Source: Acidobacteriota bacterium
Lineage (GTDB): Bacteria > Acidobacteriota > Blastocatellia > UBA7656
NCBI GenBank assembly: GCA_040754075.1
Contig: JBFMDH010000016.1
Coordinates: 1-64,000 of the forward strand
Reading direction: 5' to 3'
Length of the DNA: 64,000 nucleotides
The notes under the pieces were generated by a model. That model was not told the DNA's origin. It was given only the letters and a program-made list of their open reading frames with translations, and did no database searches. Numbering within the stretch: the first letter of the stretch is position 1; every line of letters begins with the position of its first letter. The position numbers were made by a program, and so were the translations under genes. This document shows, piece after piece, positions 52,952 to 62,450 of this stretch.

Positions 52952-54289
52952 TTAATAAAGCCGTTGAACAATTGATGCCATTTTATTATCTTCAAGCGCC
53001 GCCGCTTTTCGGGCAAGCGCATTTGCGCCGCCGAGTTCTTCAATAGTTTGTTCGAGAAAATTATCCTGCAAATGGCGATAGGCATGGATGCGCCCGTCGG
53101 AATTGAAAATTGCAAACAGCAATGCGCCGCGCGCTTTCGTATAGGCGATGCCGACAAGCGTGCTCACCCCTCTATCGTAAGTAAACAGGGTTCCGGTTTT
53201 GGCGAGGATTGCGCCGCGCCAATCATCATCTGCAAACCGCCCGCCAAGGGTTCCCTGATCAACGCCGGCGACCGGCAAAAGCTGTTCAGGTTTTAAGGAA
53301 TGATGATTTAACAACTCGACTAAAGCCCGTAAGATTTTCAACGACGCCCGCGGCGTCAGGCGATTGAATTCCAACCCTGAAGGTCGCCCGACATAAACTT
53401 CCGCCTCCTGCAATTGCAAATTCTCAATTAAATATTTCTGTATCGCTTCCGCGCCGCCTAACTGTTCACCGATGACTTCAGCAATCGCATTGCTGCTGTG
53501 GGCATTTTGATAAAGCAGGAGGTTGGTCAAAATGTCGGAATAATGCGCCAGCAACGGCGCGCCGGATTTTTCTCCGAAACTTGTACCGCCGTCGATTTTG
53601 AGTCCAGCGCGCCGAAAAGCTTCATACAACTTTATTTTTGAGGTTTCGCGTGAGAGGTTGGATTTATAACCGCGTGCAAAAAAGTAAAAAGTTCCGGCGA
53701 TTCTCAGCTTTCCAGTGACCTGTGAGATGCCGAGTTTGAAGAGTTCGGCGGCGACCTGCTCGGCATCAAAATGCGAAAACATGGGGTCTAAATTGCCTTC
53801 GACAACCAAATCGCCTGAGAGTTTATGCGCCGTTTTATCGATGTTGCCGTCGGCATAAAAATTGGTGCGAAAGCGATAGGACGGCGATAATTTTTCAAGG
53901 GCGACAAGCGACGTGGCAAGCTTCATCACCGATGCCGGGTTAAACGCATTGTCAGCATTCAGTTCGGCGAGCGTGTGTTTACCATCAAGGGTTTCAATCA
54001 GTACGCCCTGGTCTTCGAGTCTCTGCCAGCGCGACAGAATCGTCTTTTTATAATTATCAAGCGCCAGCAACGGCGGCATTTCATTTTTTACCGATTCAGG
54101 CGCAGGGGTTGCCGAAAGCAAAGTTGCCTTTTCAGGCGTGGGCGGCGGTTCGGTTGAAACTCCCTGTGAGCGCGCGGTGCAGGAAATCATCAGCAGACTT
54201 GCAATAAGAATCAACGCCAAACCGTTGAAGGTCGAATTTGTTTGAAAGGTGTGGAGAAAAAATTTTGGGAGATAACCAGAAAACTTCAT
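52952..54289 (-). CDS. D-Ala-D-Ala carboxypeptidase / endopeptidase (PBP4-like, S13)
   Basis: 445 residues with a signal or anchor segment (about 18-38). Active-site motifs in order: FNPASVMKLATSLVALEKL (SxxK), HSSNAIAEVIGEQLGG (SxN) and ILAKTGTLFTYDRGVSTLVG (KTG). The spacing fits the S13 family of low-mass penicillin-binding proteins, although the insertion domain between SxxK and SxN is shorter than in E. coli DacB. Acts on peptidoglycan cross-links in the periplasm. Stand-alone gene. Confidence 0.88.
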   Translation of the reverse strand: MKFSGYLPKFFLHTFQTNSTFNGLALILIASLLMISCTARSQGVSTEPPPTPEKATLLSATPAPESVKNEMPPLLALDNYKKTILSRWQRLEDQGVLIETLDGKHTLAELNADNAFNPASVMKLATSLVALEKLSPSYRFRTNFYADGNIDKTAHKLSGDLVVEGNLDPMFSHFDAEQVAAELFKLGISQVTGKLRIAGTFYFFARGYKSNLSRETSKIKLYEAFRRAGLKIDGGTSFGEKSGAPLLAHYSDILTNLLLYQNAHSSNAIAEVIGEQLGGAEAIQKYLIENLQLQEAEVYVGRPSGLEFNRLTPRASLKILRALVELLNHHSLKPEQLLPVAGVDQGTLGGRFADDDWRGAILAKTGTLFTYDRGVSTLVGIAYTKARGALLFAIFNSDGRIHAYRHLQDNFLEQTIEELGGANALARKAAALEDNKMASIVQRLY

Positions 54290-54430
54290 GGACTTTCTGC
54301 TGCTTTGTTGGGATGCGTGAGGAGCCTGACTTAATTTTATTAAAATAAAAGGCAGTAGCGCGAATCAATTTTATCTCAAATTTCGGACTATTGCCTTTTA
54401 TCTGAATCGGGCAAAACCGGTTGATCATCA

Positions 54431-54525
54431 ATATTCAAACCGCAGTTGAAGAGCGGGCTTTAATTGCGAAGCTCGCAAAATGGCAGCCTGTGACCCGCTC
54501 TCAACGCCAGCGAAATATTGAATAT
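54431..54525. repeat. Nested palindromic element near the end of the E1 gene
   Basis: Outer arms ATATTCAA (54431-54438) and TTGAATAT (54518-54525); middle arms GTTG-AGAGCGGG (54445-54457) and CCCGCTCTCAAC (54494-54505) with a 1-nt bulge; inner hairpin TTGCGA (54464-54469) / TCGCAA (54473-54478). It ends 7 bp before the E1 stop codon (TAG at 54533-54535, minus strand) and could act as a terminator for the E1 transcript. Confidence 0.5.
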
Positions 54526-54532
54526 GCGGCTG

Positions 54533-56602
54533 CTAATATCTAGCCAATTCCAAAGCTTTTTTATAAATGTCTTCGACTTCCGGCAATACTGCGCGTTCGA
54601 GAATCGGTGAAAAGGGAACCGGACAATCCTTTCCGGCTACGCGCATCACCGGCGCATCGAGACTATCGAAACACGCTTCAGCGATTTTTGCGGCAATCTC
54701 ACCGCCGAACCCGGCAAACAGTTGCGCTTCGTGAACCACCAAAGCTCTTGAGGTCTTGCGCACCGATTTGAAAATGGTTTCGGTATCGAGCGGCACAACG
54801 GTGCGGATGTCTATGACTTCGACGCTCAGACCTTCTTTCTCTTTCAATTGATCGGCAGCGCGAATGCTCCAATGCACAGGGGTTCCGTAAGCGATAATCG
54901 ACAGGTCTGTGCCCTCGCGATGAAGGCGCGCTTTGCCAAACGGGATTTCGTATTCATCGCCCGGATGCGGCGCTTTGGCGAACATCTGGTTGTACAAATA
55001 TTTCGGTTCGAGGAAAAACGTAAATCCACGACTGCGCATACAGTGGCGCAGGAGTCCCACCGCATCATCTGCAAACGATGGCGTGACCACGCGAATGCCC
55101 GGAAGCGCCGCGAAAAACGGTTCGAGATTCTGCGAATGATAAAGCCCGCCGTGAATGTAACCGCCTGATGAAAGTCGCGCCACAATGTTCGGCGTCCATT
55201 GTCCATTCGAGCGATAGTAATCGTGCGATGTGTCAACCACCTGTTCCATTGCGGGCCACAAATAATCGGCGAATTGCGCGGCTTCGATGACTACCCAAAT
55301 GTCTTCGCGGTAACGTGAAAAACCATTAGCTGTGCCGACGATATAATTTTCGGCAATCGGCGCATTGAAAACTCGCGAAGGTCCGAATTCCTGTTGCATC
55401 CCTTTGGTGACGTTGAACACCCCGCCTTTATCTTTCGAGGCAACATCCTGTCCCCACAAAAAAGTGTTGGGGTTGCGGCGAAATTCTGCTTTCAGAGTTT
55501 CATTGATGGCTTCGCGCAAGGTAATCATCGCGCCGCCTTCGTGTGGAACCGTCGCCGCCGGCGTGACTTTCGCTTCTTCAGGGAAGACATAAAGCGTCGC
55601 CGTTTTCGGGTCGGGGTCGGGCGCGGCTTCTCCGCGTTCCGAAGCGTCCTGCACAATGCGGCGATTTTCATCTTCGATGGCGTTGAGTTTATCAAGCGAT
55701 GCGCCTTCAAGATTGAGCAAATGCAAACGCAATCTCTCATAAGGGTCGTAGGTGCGACACTCGGTCAGTTCGGCTTCGCTGCGGTAGAGTTCGTGGCGGT
55801 CTGAATTGGAATGAGCGTGCAAACGTTCGCAGTAAGCATGCAACAAAACCGGCCCATTGCCTGCGTGAATCAGGTCGGTGGCGCGGCGCATGGCTTTGGT
55901 TGAATCAAACGGATTGGTGCCATCGCAATTGATAATCGTCAGTCCTTTAATGCCACGATAATTTTCCGACACTGTATGATTGGCGGATTGTTCGCTCACC
56001 GGAACCGAGATGCCGTAACCGTTATTTTGCACCACAAAGATGACCGGCAGATTTTCACGCGATGCGCCGTTGAGAGCTTCAAAGACATAACCCTCTGAGG
56101 TTGAGGATTCGCCCTGACTGCTGTAGACGATGGCGTCGGCGTCGTAATATTTCACGGCGCGACCAAGCCCTGCGGCGTGTTGTGCGTGATTGCCGGTAGC
56201 CGATGAAACGTTCCAGATGCCAATGGAAATTTTTGCAAAGTGATTGCTCATATGCCGCCCGCCCGAAGCGACATCACCGGCTTTCATGAGTCCGTTTAAA
56301 ATAATTTCATAAGGGGTGATGCCTGCGGCAAGGCAGGTCAACATATCTCTGTAATAGGGAAATAGAAAATCTTTATTGGGGCGAAAAGCTAAACCGAGCG
56401 CCAACTGAATGCCATCGTGTCCGGCGTGTGAAGCGTGATATGACCAGCCCTTTGCCTGTCTGAGATAGATGCGGGCTTTTTCATCCAACATTCTGCCAAG
56501 TGAGATGAGGCGAAACCATTCCAATTGTTCTTCGATATCGACGAGACCGGGCGTGTCAGCGAGGGGTTTATAGGGTATTTGCGCCATTACATTTGCTGTC
56601 AT
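54533..56602 (-). CDS. Fused E1 alpha-beta subunit of a 2-oxoacid dehydrogenase (branched-chain type)
   Basis: 689 residues; AGGAGAG precedes the ATG. Residues about 15-330 are an E1 alpha domain with the thiamine-diphosphate motif (YSSQGESSTSEGYVFEALNG...VVQNNGYGIS). Residues about 358-689 are an E1 beta (transketolase pyrimidine and C-terminal) domain, with FLWGQDVASKDKGGVFNVTK, YIHGGLYHSQNLEPFFAALP and VHEAQLFAGFGGEIAAKIAE. It decarboxylates 2-oxo acids and passes the acyl to E2. The fusion is known in Bacteroidota and related groups. No E2 or E3 gene is adjacent. Substrate probably branched-chain 2-oxo acids. Confidence 0.9.
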   Translation of the reverse strand: MTANVMAQIPYKPLADTPGLVDIEEQLEWFRLISLGRMLDEKARIYLRQAKGWSYHASHAGHDGIQLALGLAFRPNKDFLFPYYRDMLTCLAAGITPYEIILNGLMKAGDVASGGRHMSNHFAKISIGIWNVSSATGNHAQHAAGLGRAVKYYDADAIVYSSQGESSTSEGYVFEALNGASRENLPVIFVVQNNGYGISVPVSEQSANHTVSENYRGIKGLTIINCDGTNPFDSTKAMRRATDLIHAGNGPVLLHAYCERLHAHSNSDRHELYRSEAELTECRTYDPYERLRLHLLNLEGASLDKLNAIEDENRRIVQDASERGEAAPDPDPKTATLYVFPEEAKVTPAATVPHEGGAMITLREAINETLKAEFRRNPNTFLWGQDVASKDKGGVFNVTKGMQQEFGPSRVFNAPIAENYIVGTANGFSRYREDIWVVIEAAQFADYLWPAMEQVVDTSHDYYRSNGQWTPNIVARLSSGGYIHGGLYHSQNLEPFFAALPGIRVVTPSFADDAVGLLRHCMRSRGFTFFLEPKYLYNQMFAKAPHPGDEYEIPFGKARLHREGTDLSIIAYGTPVHWSIRAADQLKEKEGLSVEVIDIRTVVPLDTETIFKSVRKTSRALVVHEAQLFAGFGGEIAAKIAEACFDSLDAPVMRVAGKDCPVPFSPILERAVLPEVEDIYKKALELARY

Positions 56603-56976
56603 TATGACTACTCTCCTTTGTTCGATTCCTGGGCTTATGCCAAACCAAAATCATAACGCTCGTATACGAACAAAGCCAACGCTTACAGACTCAGTCTGAA
56701 ACACGAAAAGGGTTTGTGCGTATCGAGGCAGGGGCAATGCATAAGTTTGCGTTGTTTGGTTTTTGCAAGAAGTGACGTTTTTCTTTGTTTCCTTCCCGTA
56801 CAAAGGGAGAAGATAGCAGAAAAAGTTGATTTCAACAAACGCGATTAGCGAACTTGATGAACTCATTAGCCGACCTTATTTTCTTGTAAGGCGCGAGGCA
56901 TTTATACTGTTAATCAAGCGAAAATCAAGAGGGGAAAAAGACGTTATTTTAAAGACAATTTAAAGAGAGCATGATT

Positions 56977-57732
56977 ATGGCTGAAAACGATTGGAACCCT
57001 GCACTCTATCAACAAAAACATGCCTTCGTTTATGAATTCGGGCGCGAGGTGTTGAATTTATTGGATGCCCAAGCGAATGAACGCATACTCGATGTCGGTT
57101 GCGGCACAGGACAATTGACCAAAGCGATTGCCGAAACGGGCGCGACGGTGATTGGCATTGATAAATCCGCAGAGATGATTGTCACTGCGAAAAACAATTA
57201 TCCCGAAATCGAATTTCTGGTCGCCGATGCTACCGATTTTAGTTTCAATGAACCTTTCGATGCCATCTTTTCCAACGCCGCTTTGCACTGGGTGAAGCGC
57301 GCCGAAGACGCCGTCACCTGCATTGCCAGGGCACTGAAACCGAAAGGCAGACTGGTCGCGGAATTCGGCGGGCGCGGCAATGCCGCAAATGTCGCGGAGG
57401 CGATTCGCGACACGGTTAAAGAAATGGTGAACGTCGAAGTCAATCACGACTGGTATTTTCCTTCGATTGGCGAATACGCAATGCTTCTCGAAAATCATGA
57501 TTTCAATGTCACCTACGCTTTGTGGTTTGAACGCCAAACGCCGCTCGAAGGCGAAGACGGTTTGCGCAATTGGATTAACATGTTTTGCGGCAAGATGCTC
57601 GATGCCTTGCCGGAAAATCTCCTTGATGATGCCTTAGCCAAAATCGAAGCGCGTGTGAAACCGAAGAACTTCATTGACGGGGTGTGGTTTGTTGATTATC
57701 GTCGTTTGCGAATTGTCGCGTCCAAAAAATAG
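56977..57732 (+). CDS. Class I SAM-dependent methyltransferase
   Basis: 251 residues from ATG at 56977, with GAGAG 8 nt upstream; ATG at 56971 is 2 nt from it. SAM-binding motif I is ILDVGCGTGQLTKAI, then VIGIDKSAEMI as the acidic loop and SNAALHWVKRAEDAVTCIAR. This matches trans-aconitate 2-methyltransferase-like enzymes (NAALHWV). Substrate not certain. It is 6 bp before the carbonic anhydrase gene, one operon. Confidence 0.82.
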   Translation: MAENDWNPALYQQKHAFVYEFGREVLNLLDAQANERILDVGCGTGQLTKAIAETGATVIGIDKSAEMIVTAKNNYPEIEFLVADATDFSFNEPFDAIFSNAALHWVKRAEDAVTCIARALKPKGRLVAEFGGRGNAANVAEAIRDTVKEMVNVEVNHDWYFPSIGEYAMLLENHDFNVTYALWFERQTPLEGEDGLRNWINMFCGKMLDALPENLLDDALAKIEARVKPKNFIDGVWFVDYRRLRIVASKK

Positions 57733-57738
57733 GAGAGT

Positions 57739-58380
57739 ATGATAATTAAAGAATTGCTTGATAAGAACCTCACCTGGTCTGACCGCATCAGTGAACGTGA
57801 CCCGGATTTTTTTCAAGCGCTTTCCAAACAACAATCGCCGGATTATCTCTGGATAGGGTGTTCCGACAGCCGCGTTCCGGCTACGCAACTGGTCGGGTTA
57901 AATCCCGGCGAACTCTTTGTTCATCGTAACGTCGCCAACCTGGTGATTCATACAGACCTCAATTGTCTCTCGGTTTTGCAATACGCGGTTGACGTTCTGG
58001 AAGTTAAACATATCATCGTCGTCGGGCATTACGGTTGTGGGGGCGTGCAGGCGGCATTGCTCAATCAAAAGTTCGGCTTGATTGATAACTGGTTGCGCCA
58101 CGTTCACGACATTATAGAAAAGCATGAAGCGCTTTTGATGCGCCTGCCGGATGAAGAGGCGCGACTGGCAAAACTATGTGAATTGAATGTCATTGAACAG
58201 GCATTCAATGTATGTCAGACCACGGTTATACAATCGGCATGGGAACGCGGACAACGATTTGAAGTTCACGGATTGATTTACGGGTTACACGACGGATTGC
58301 TGCGCGATTTGAGCGTTCACATTGCCAGTCAAGAAGAGATGAGGCGGGTTTATCGTCTGGCAGTTGCCGCGCTTTCCTGA
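57739..58380 (+). CDS. can: Beta-class carbonic anhydrase
   Basis: 213 residues. AGGAG precedes the ATG. Zinc site: Cys42 and Asp44 in WIGCSDSRVPATQLVG, and His/Cys in VVGHYGCGGVQAAL (about 94-107). Interconverts carbon dioxide and bicarbonate in the cytoplasm. PGELFVHRNVANLV is typical. It is the second gene of an operon with the methyltransferase, with a 6-bp gap. Confidence 0.95.
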   Translation: MIIKELLDKNLTWSDRISERDPDFFQALSKQQSPDYLWIGCSDSRVPATQLVGLNPGELFVHRNVANLVIHTDLNCLSVLQYAVDVLEVKHIIVVGHYGCGGVQAALLNQKFGLIDNWLRHVHDIIEKHEALLMRLPDEEARLAKLCELNVIEQAFNVCQTTVIQSAWERGQRFEVHGLIYGLHDGLLRDLSVHIASQEEMRRVYRLAVAALS

Positions 58381-58452
58381 GCGTCGCTTTTTTGTAGTCA
58401 CTACCTGTTATCAAAAATTTTAAAATGGCAGCGTTGATGTAGACTTCCCTCT

Positions 58453-59607
58453 ATGCAATTTGTCCTTTTTTATCTGGCGTTGATAACCGCAATCCTTTGG
58501 TTGATTTTTTTGGTCGAACTGGCAATCGGCAATCGCTCAATCGTTTTCCTCAAAGATATAAACCCGCTTGCCGCGCCGACACCGCCGAAAGTTTCCGTCA
58601 TCATTCCCGCCTGCAACGAAGCGCGCAATATCCGCGAAGCCCTGCAATCGGTTTTGCATCAAGATTACCCGAACATCGAATTTATCGTTATCAATGACCG
58701 CTCGATTGACCACACAGGAGAAATTCTCAACGAAATGGCAAGAAGTGATTCGCGTCTCCACGTCGTTCATCTCAGAGAATTGCCGCGCGGGTGGCTGGGA
58801 AAAAATCACGCGCTTTATGCAGGCGCGCGGCAGGCGACCGGTGACATTCTGCTTTTCACCGACGCCGATATTGTCATGCAACCAACGACGGTCGCGCGCG
58901 CCGTGAGCTATTTGCAAGCGCAAAAACTCGACAATGTGACGGTGTTGATGGAAGTCCGAATGCAGGGCTTCTGGTTGAATATTTTCACCCTGGCATTCAG
59001 CGTTTTCTTTTCGGTTTATTCGAGATTCTGGCGGGCGAAAAATCCGCGCAGCGCGGCGCACATCGGCATCGGCGGATTCAACATGGTTTATGCCAGTGTC
59101 TATCGCAAAATCGGTGGACACCAACCGATTGCCATGCGACCCGATGACGATATGAAACTCGGCAAATTGATTAAACAATCGGGACACCGGCAGGAATTGC
59201 TTTTGGGTAAAGGGATGCTCAGCGTCGAATGGTATGCGTCAGTGAGAGAGTTGGTTCGCGGGTTGGAGAAGAATGCGTTTTCAGGGGTGAATTACAGTTT
59301 GTGGTTGCTGGGTTTTTCAACCCTTGCGGTTTTGTTGTTTAATGTCTTTCCTTTTGTCGCGGTCTTTTTAACCAGCGGCGCAACGCGAATTGTCAATCTG
59401 GCGGCGATGATTATGATTTTATCGGTGTGTCTGGCAAGCGCCGGTTTGCAAAATCGCCCGCGCTGGCAAGCCTTCTGTTTCCCGCTCGCAACTTTACTTT
59501 TTCTTTACATCATGTGGCGTTCGGCATTGTTGGCGGTGATGCGCGGCGGGGTTGATTGGCGCGGCACACACTATTCACTCGCGGAATTGAAAGCCAATAA
59601 AATTTAG
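58453..59607 (+). CDS. Membrane glycosyltransferase, family 2
   Basis: 384 residues. An N-terminal hydrophobic segment (about 1-30), then a GT-A domain: VSVIIPACNEARNIREALQS, IVINDRSIDHTGEIL, LLFTDADIVMQPTTVARAVS (DxD-like DAD), IGIGGFNMVYASVYRKIGGH and RPDDDMKLGKLIKQSG, followed by three or four C-terminal membrane segments (about 280-370). Resembles CrtQ-like and hopanoid-linked GT2 enzymes that act on lipid acceptors. Substrate unknown. No ribosome site is obvious. Confidence 0.85.
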   Translation: MQFVLFYLALITAILWLIFLVELAIGNRSIVFLKDINPLAAPTPPKVSVIIPACNEARNIREALQSVLHQDYPNIEFIVINDRSIDHTGEILNEMARSDSRLHVVHLRELPRGWLGKNHALYAGARQATGDILLFTDADIVMQPTTVARAVSYLQAQKLDNVTVLMEVRMQGFWLNIFTLAFSVFFSVYSRFWRAKNPRSAAHIGIGGFNMVYASVYRKIGGHQPIAMRPDDDMKLGKLIKQSGHRQELLLGKGMLSVEWYASVRELVRGLEKNAFSGVNYSLWLLGFSTLAVLLFNVFPFVAVFLTSGATRIVNLAAMIMILSVCLASAGLQNRPRWQAFCFPLATLLFLYIMWRSALLAVMRGGVDWRGTHYSLAELKANKI

Positions 59608-59641
59608 GCTAAGGTGGTCAACAAAGCCGAAAAGTAACCTT

Positions 59642-59670
59642 GTTGAGAAAGCGGTCTCTGACTGCGAAAC
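59642..59670. repeat. REP-like core, copy 3
   Basis: GTTGAGA followed by AAGCGGTCTCTGACTGC (59649-59665) matches the cores at 24558 and 42165 (reverse complemented for the former). Here the 3' arm is incomplete, so it is a partial copy. It fills part of the short spacer between the GT2 and CyaY genes. Confidence 0.45.
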
Positions 59671-59686
59671 GATTTGGAGCGATGTC

Positions 59687-60031
59687 ATGAATAAATTGAG
59701 CGATGCCGAGTTTCAGCAAAAATCGGAAGCGACGATTAGCCAACTGGAAAAAGTTTTCAGTAATTTAGCCGATACGCGCGACATCGATGTCGAAGTGACC
59801 GGAGGCGTCCTGTCCATCACTTTTGAAGAGGGCGAACCGGGAAAATTTATCATTAGCCCCAATTCGCCAGCCGGACAAATCTGGGTTTCGGCGCGGGTTT
59901 CAAGTTTTAAATTCAACTGGTCGGATGAACGAAATGATTTTGTGTTAAGCGATACCGGCGAAGCGATTCAAGCGGTGATGCAACGACTCACGAGAGAACA
60001 GTTGGGCGATGAGAGCGTTGAATTAAAATAG
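59687..60031 (+). CDS. cyaY: Frataxin-like iron donor protein
   Basis: 114 residues, the usual CyaY length. Starts MNKLSDAEFQQKSEATISQL (acidic first helix), continues with strands VEVTGGVLSITFEEG and IISPNSPAGQIWVSARVSSF, then KFNW. An acidic ridge on helix 1 is where iron is expected to bind. CyaY regulates and supplies iron in Fe-S cluster assembly. A 10-bp hairpin follows the stop. Confidence 0.85.
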   Translation: MNKLSDAEFQQKSEATISQLEKVFSNLADTRDIDVEVTGGVLSITFEEGEPGKFIISPNSPAGQIWVSARVSSFKFNWSDERNDFVLSDTGEAIQAVMQRLTREQLGDESVELK

Positions 60032-60039
60032 TTTTGCGA

Positions 60040-60069
60040 GACTGGCAAATCCGGCGAGGTTTGCCAGTC
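60040..60069. terminator. Perfect 10-bp hairpin after cyaY
   Basis: GACTGGCAAA (60040-60049) and TTTGCCAGTC (60060-60069) pair exactly around a 10-nt loop. No U-tract follows, so the terminator role is unproven; it lies 9 bp after the cyaY stop. Confidence 0.4.
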
Positions 60070-60132
60070 TGAAACATCCGCCTTGCCAATCAAAAAGGAT
60101 TGTCTTAAAGAATCATTGAATTGTTTTTGTTT

Positions 60133-60819
60133 ATGAAAAAAACTGAAAAGGCGCAGATCAACCGTCTGCTTAAATCCGTCGCCCAGGAAAGCGATTTAGC
60201 GGCTCGCATCGAAAAACTCTCCGCGTCATTTTTAGGACGACCTTATGTTGCGAATTCGCTCGTCGGAAGTTTTGAAAAACCCGAACAACTGGTGACGCGA
60301 CTCGATGGCTTTGATTGCGTGACGTTTATTGAAACGGTTCTGGCTTTGGCGCTTTCAACAAACGCTGATGAATTTCAAACCCATCTCATTGGCATCCGTT
60401 ATCAAAACGGCGAAGTGAGCTGGGCGAAGCGCAATCACTACATGGCAGACTGGTGGCGCATCAATGAACGCGCAGGCTTGGTTAAAAATCTGACCAAAGG
60501 CAAAGACACGGTTACAAAAACTCGTGAGTTGAATATTATTGCGGGCTTGCCAACAGCGCGCGCAAGTTTCCGGGTTTTCCCCAAACGTCATTTATCGCAT
60601 GTGAAAAACCTAATAAAGACAGGCGATTTTGTGGCTTTCGGTTCAGCGAAAAAAAATCTCGATGTTTTTCATACCGGCATTTTGATTGCTGAAGGCGAAA
60701 CTATTTTGCTGCGCCATGCCTCGCGCGCCGCAAAAAAAGTGATTGACCAGAACTTGAACGAATTCCTCAAACCAAACCGCATGTCGGGATTGATAATACT
60801 CAGACCGGTTATTAAATAA
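60133..60819 (+). CDS. DUF1460 (NlpC/P60-like amidase) protein
   Basis: 228 residues from ATG at 60133; a TTG at 60121 is in frame. The DUF1460 pattern is present: FLGRPYVANSLVGSFEKPEQ, the catalytic Cys in RLDGFDCVTFIETVLALALS, and the His in LDVFHTGILIAEGETILLRH. Members are cell-wall amidases or have related roles. No signal peptide is visible here, so its site of action is unclear. 11 bp before the next gene, probably one transcript. Confidence 0.8.
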   Translation: MKKTEKAQINRLLKSVAQESDLAARIEKLSASFLGRPYVANSLVGSFEKPEQLVTRLDGFDCVTFIETVLALALSTNADEFQTHLIGIRYQNGEVSWAKRNHYMADWWRINERAGLVKNLTKGKDTVTKTRELNIIAGLPTARASFRVFPKRHLSHVKNLIKTGDFVAFGSAKKNLDVFHTGILIAEGETILLRHASRAAKKVIDQNLNEFLKPNRMSGLIILRPVIK

Positions 60820-60830
60820 TCATCAAATTT

Positions 60831-62312
60831 ATGTCACAACTTACCATTGCACTCATCAATGAAGACAGTGAACAACAATCGGCATTGATTGATTCGTTCG
60901 CGGAAAACCCCGCGGTTGTTGAAACCTTGTTACTGCAAGGCAAAGAGCAAAGCTATTCAACCGCGAAACTCAAAACCCGCAAATTATCCGTCAACTCGCT
61001 ACTGAGTGGCGTTGGAATGACGCAGGTTTTACAGGAGACCAAAACCGAATACCTGTTGCTGGTGTTGCCGGGGCAAGCGGTCGAGATGGGCTTTCGCGCC
61101 ATCGAAAGATTTTTGCAAACCGCCGAAGACAGCAACGCCGCCTGGGTCTATTGCGATTTTCGCGACTTAAATGACGGACAGTTGAGCGACCATCCGCTCA
61201 TTGACTATCAACTCGGCAGCCTGCGCGATACTTTCGATTTCGGCTCGGTGGCGCTGATTTCCAAACGCGCTGCCGATGCCGCTTTGAAACGTTACGGCGC
61301 GCTTGATGAAAAATTGCAATGGGGTGGGTTGTATGACCTCAGATTAAAACTTTCGATTGACCATCAATTGTTGCGAATCCCCGAACCGCTTTACACGCGG
61401 GTGCCGACCGATAAACGATTGACGGGTGAAAAACAATTTGATTACGTTGACCCGCGACAACGCGATTATCAAATTGAAATGGAAGCGGTCGCCACCGCTC
61501 ACCTCAAACGCATCGGCGCTTATCTTGAGCCGCATTTTCAAACCGTGAAAAAGGGAGAATCCGAGTTTGCGGTTCGCGCCAGCGTCATTATCCCTGTGCG
61601 CAATCGTGAGCGCACGATAAAAGATGCAGTGGAAAGCGCCCTTTCGCAAGTTGGCGATTTCGCTTTCAATGTCATCGTTGTCGATAATCATTCGACCGAT
61701 AAAACCACGGAAATACTTGGTGAACTTGCAACCGAACATGCCAATCTGATTCACCTCAAACCTGAACGCCCAGATTTAGGTATCGGCGGTTGCTGGAATA
61801 CAGCCGTCTTTTCTGAACATTGCGGCGAAATAGCCGCCCAACTCGATTCCGACGATCTTTATGCCGATGAGCAGACGCTTGCGAAAATCGTCGCGAAATT
61901 CACGGAAGGCAACTATGCGATGGTCATCGGTTCATACACGATTGTGAATTTCGATTTGCAGGAGTTGCCGCCGGGACTCATTGACCACAAAGAATGGACG
62001 CGGGAAAACGGGCGCAACAATGCGCTTCGCATCAACGGACTCGGCGCGCCGCGCGCCTTTTGGACGCCGCTGCTGCGCCGGTTCGGATTGCCAAATACCA
62101 GTTATGGCGAAGACTATGCAACGGCATTGAGGATTTCCAGGCATTATGAAATCGGGCGCATCTACGAGTCGATTTATTATGCGCGACGTTGGGAAGGGAA
62201 TTCGGATGCCGCTTTGCCGCTTGCCACAGCGAATCGTTACGACGCTTATAAAGATTATTTGCGAACCATCGAAATACGGGCGCGCATGGAGATGAATCGT
62301 ACCAAAATCTGA
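60831..62312 (+). CDS. Two-domain glycosyltransferase-like protein
   Basis: 493 residues. The first 210 residues look like a GT-A-type domain lacking a clear DxD (AWVYCDFRDLNDGQLSDHPL, LINEDSEQQSALIDSFAENP). From about 245 a full family-2 domain follows: ASVIIPVRNRERTIKDAVES, VIVVDNHSTDKTTEILGELA, IAAQLDSDDLYADEQTLAKI (DSDD), and later RRFGLPNTSYGEDYATALRI. No membrane segments. It is probably a soluble glycosyltransferase; the sugar is unknown. The first domain may be a degenerate partner. Confidence 0.78.
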   Translation: MSQLTIALINEDSEQQSALIDSFAENPAVVETLLLQGKEQSYSTAKLKTRKLSVNSLLSGVGMTQVLQETKTEYLLLVLPGQAVEMGFRAIERFLQTAEDSNAAWVYCDFRDLNDGQLSDHPLIDYQLGSLRDTFDFGSVALISKRAADAALKRYGALDEKLQWGGLYDLRLKLSIDHQLLRIPEPLYTRVPTDKRLTGEKQFDYVDPRQRDYQIEMEAVATAHLKRIGAYLEPHFQTVKKGESEFAVRASVIIPVRNRERTIKDAVESALSQVGDFAFNVIVVDNHSTDKTTEILGELATEHANLIHLKPERPDLGIGGCWNTAVFSEHCGEIAAQLDSDDLYADEQTLAKIVAKFTEGNYAMVIGSYTIVNFDLQELPPGLIDHKEWTRENGRNNALRINGLGAPRAFWTPLLRRFGLPNTSYGEDYATALRISRHYEIGRIYESIYYARRWEGNSDAALPLATANRYDAYKDYLRTIEIRARMEMNRTKI

Positions 62313-62387
62313 TGGATTGCTGTTGAATGCGGTCGGGTCTTAACTTCTCGTCAGAACCTTATCAGCTTACCTTTGTGGAATGTGAGA

Positions 62388-62450
62388 GTTTATCTTAGGA
62401 TGAGGCGGAAGAAACAGATTGGGCGGATAAGCTAAATGAATCCGCCCAAT
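62388..62450. repeat. Dispersed repeat, copy 2, with hairpin
   Basis: 62388-62426 matches 27505-27543. Here it continues into ATTGGGCGGAT (62418-62428) / ATCCGCCCAAT (62440-62450), an 11-bp perfect stem. No U-tract. It lies in the 277-bp spacer between the glycosyltransferase and phosphoesterase genes. Confidence 0.5.
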
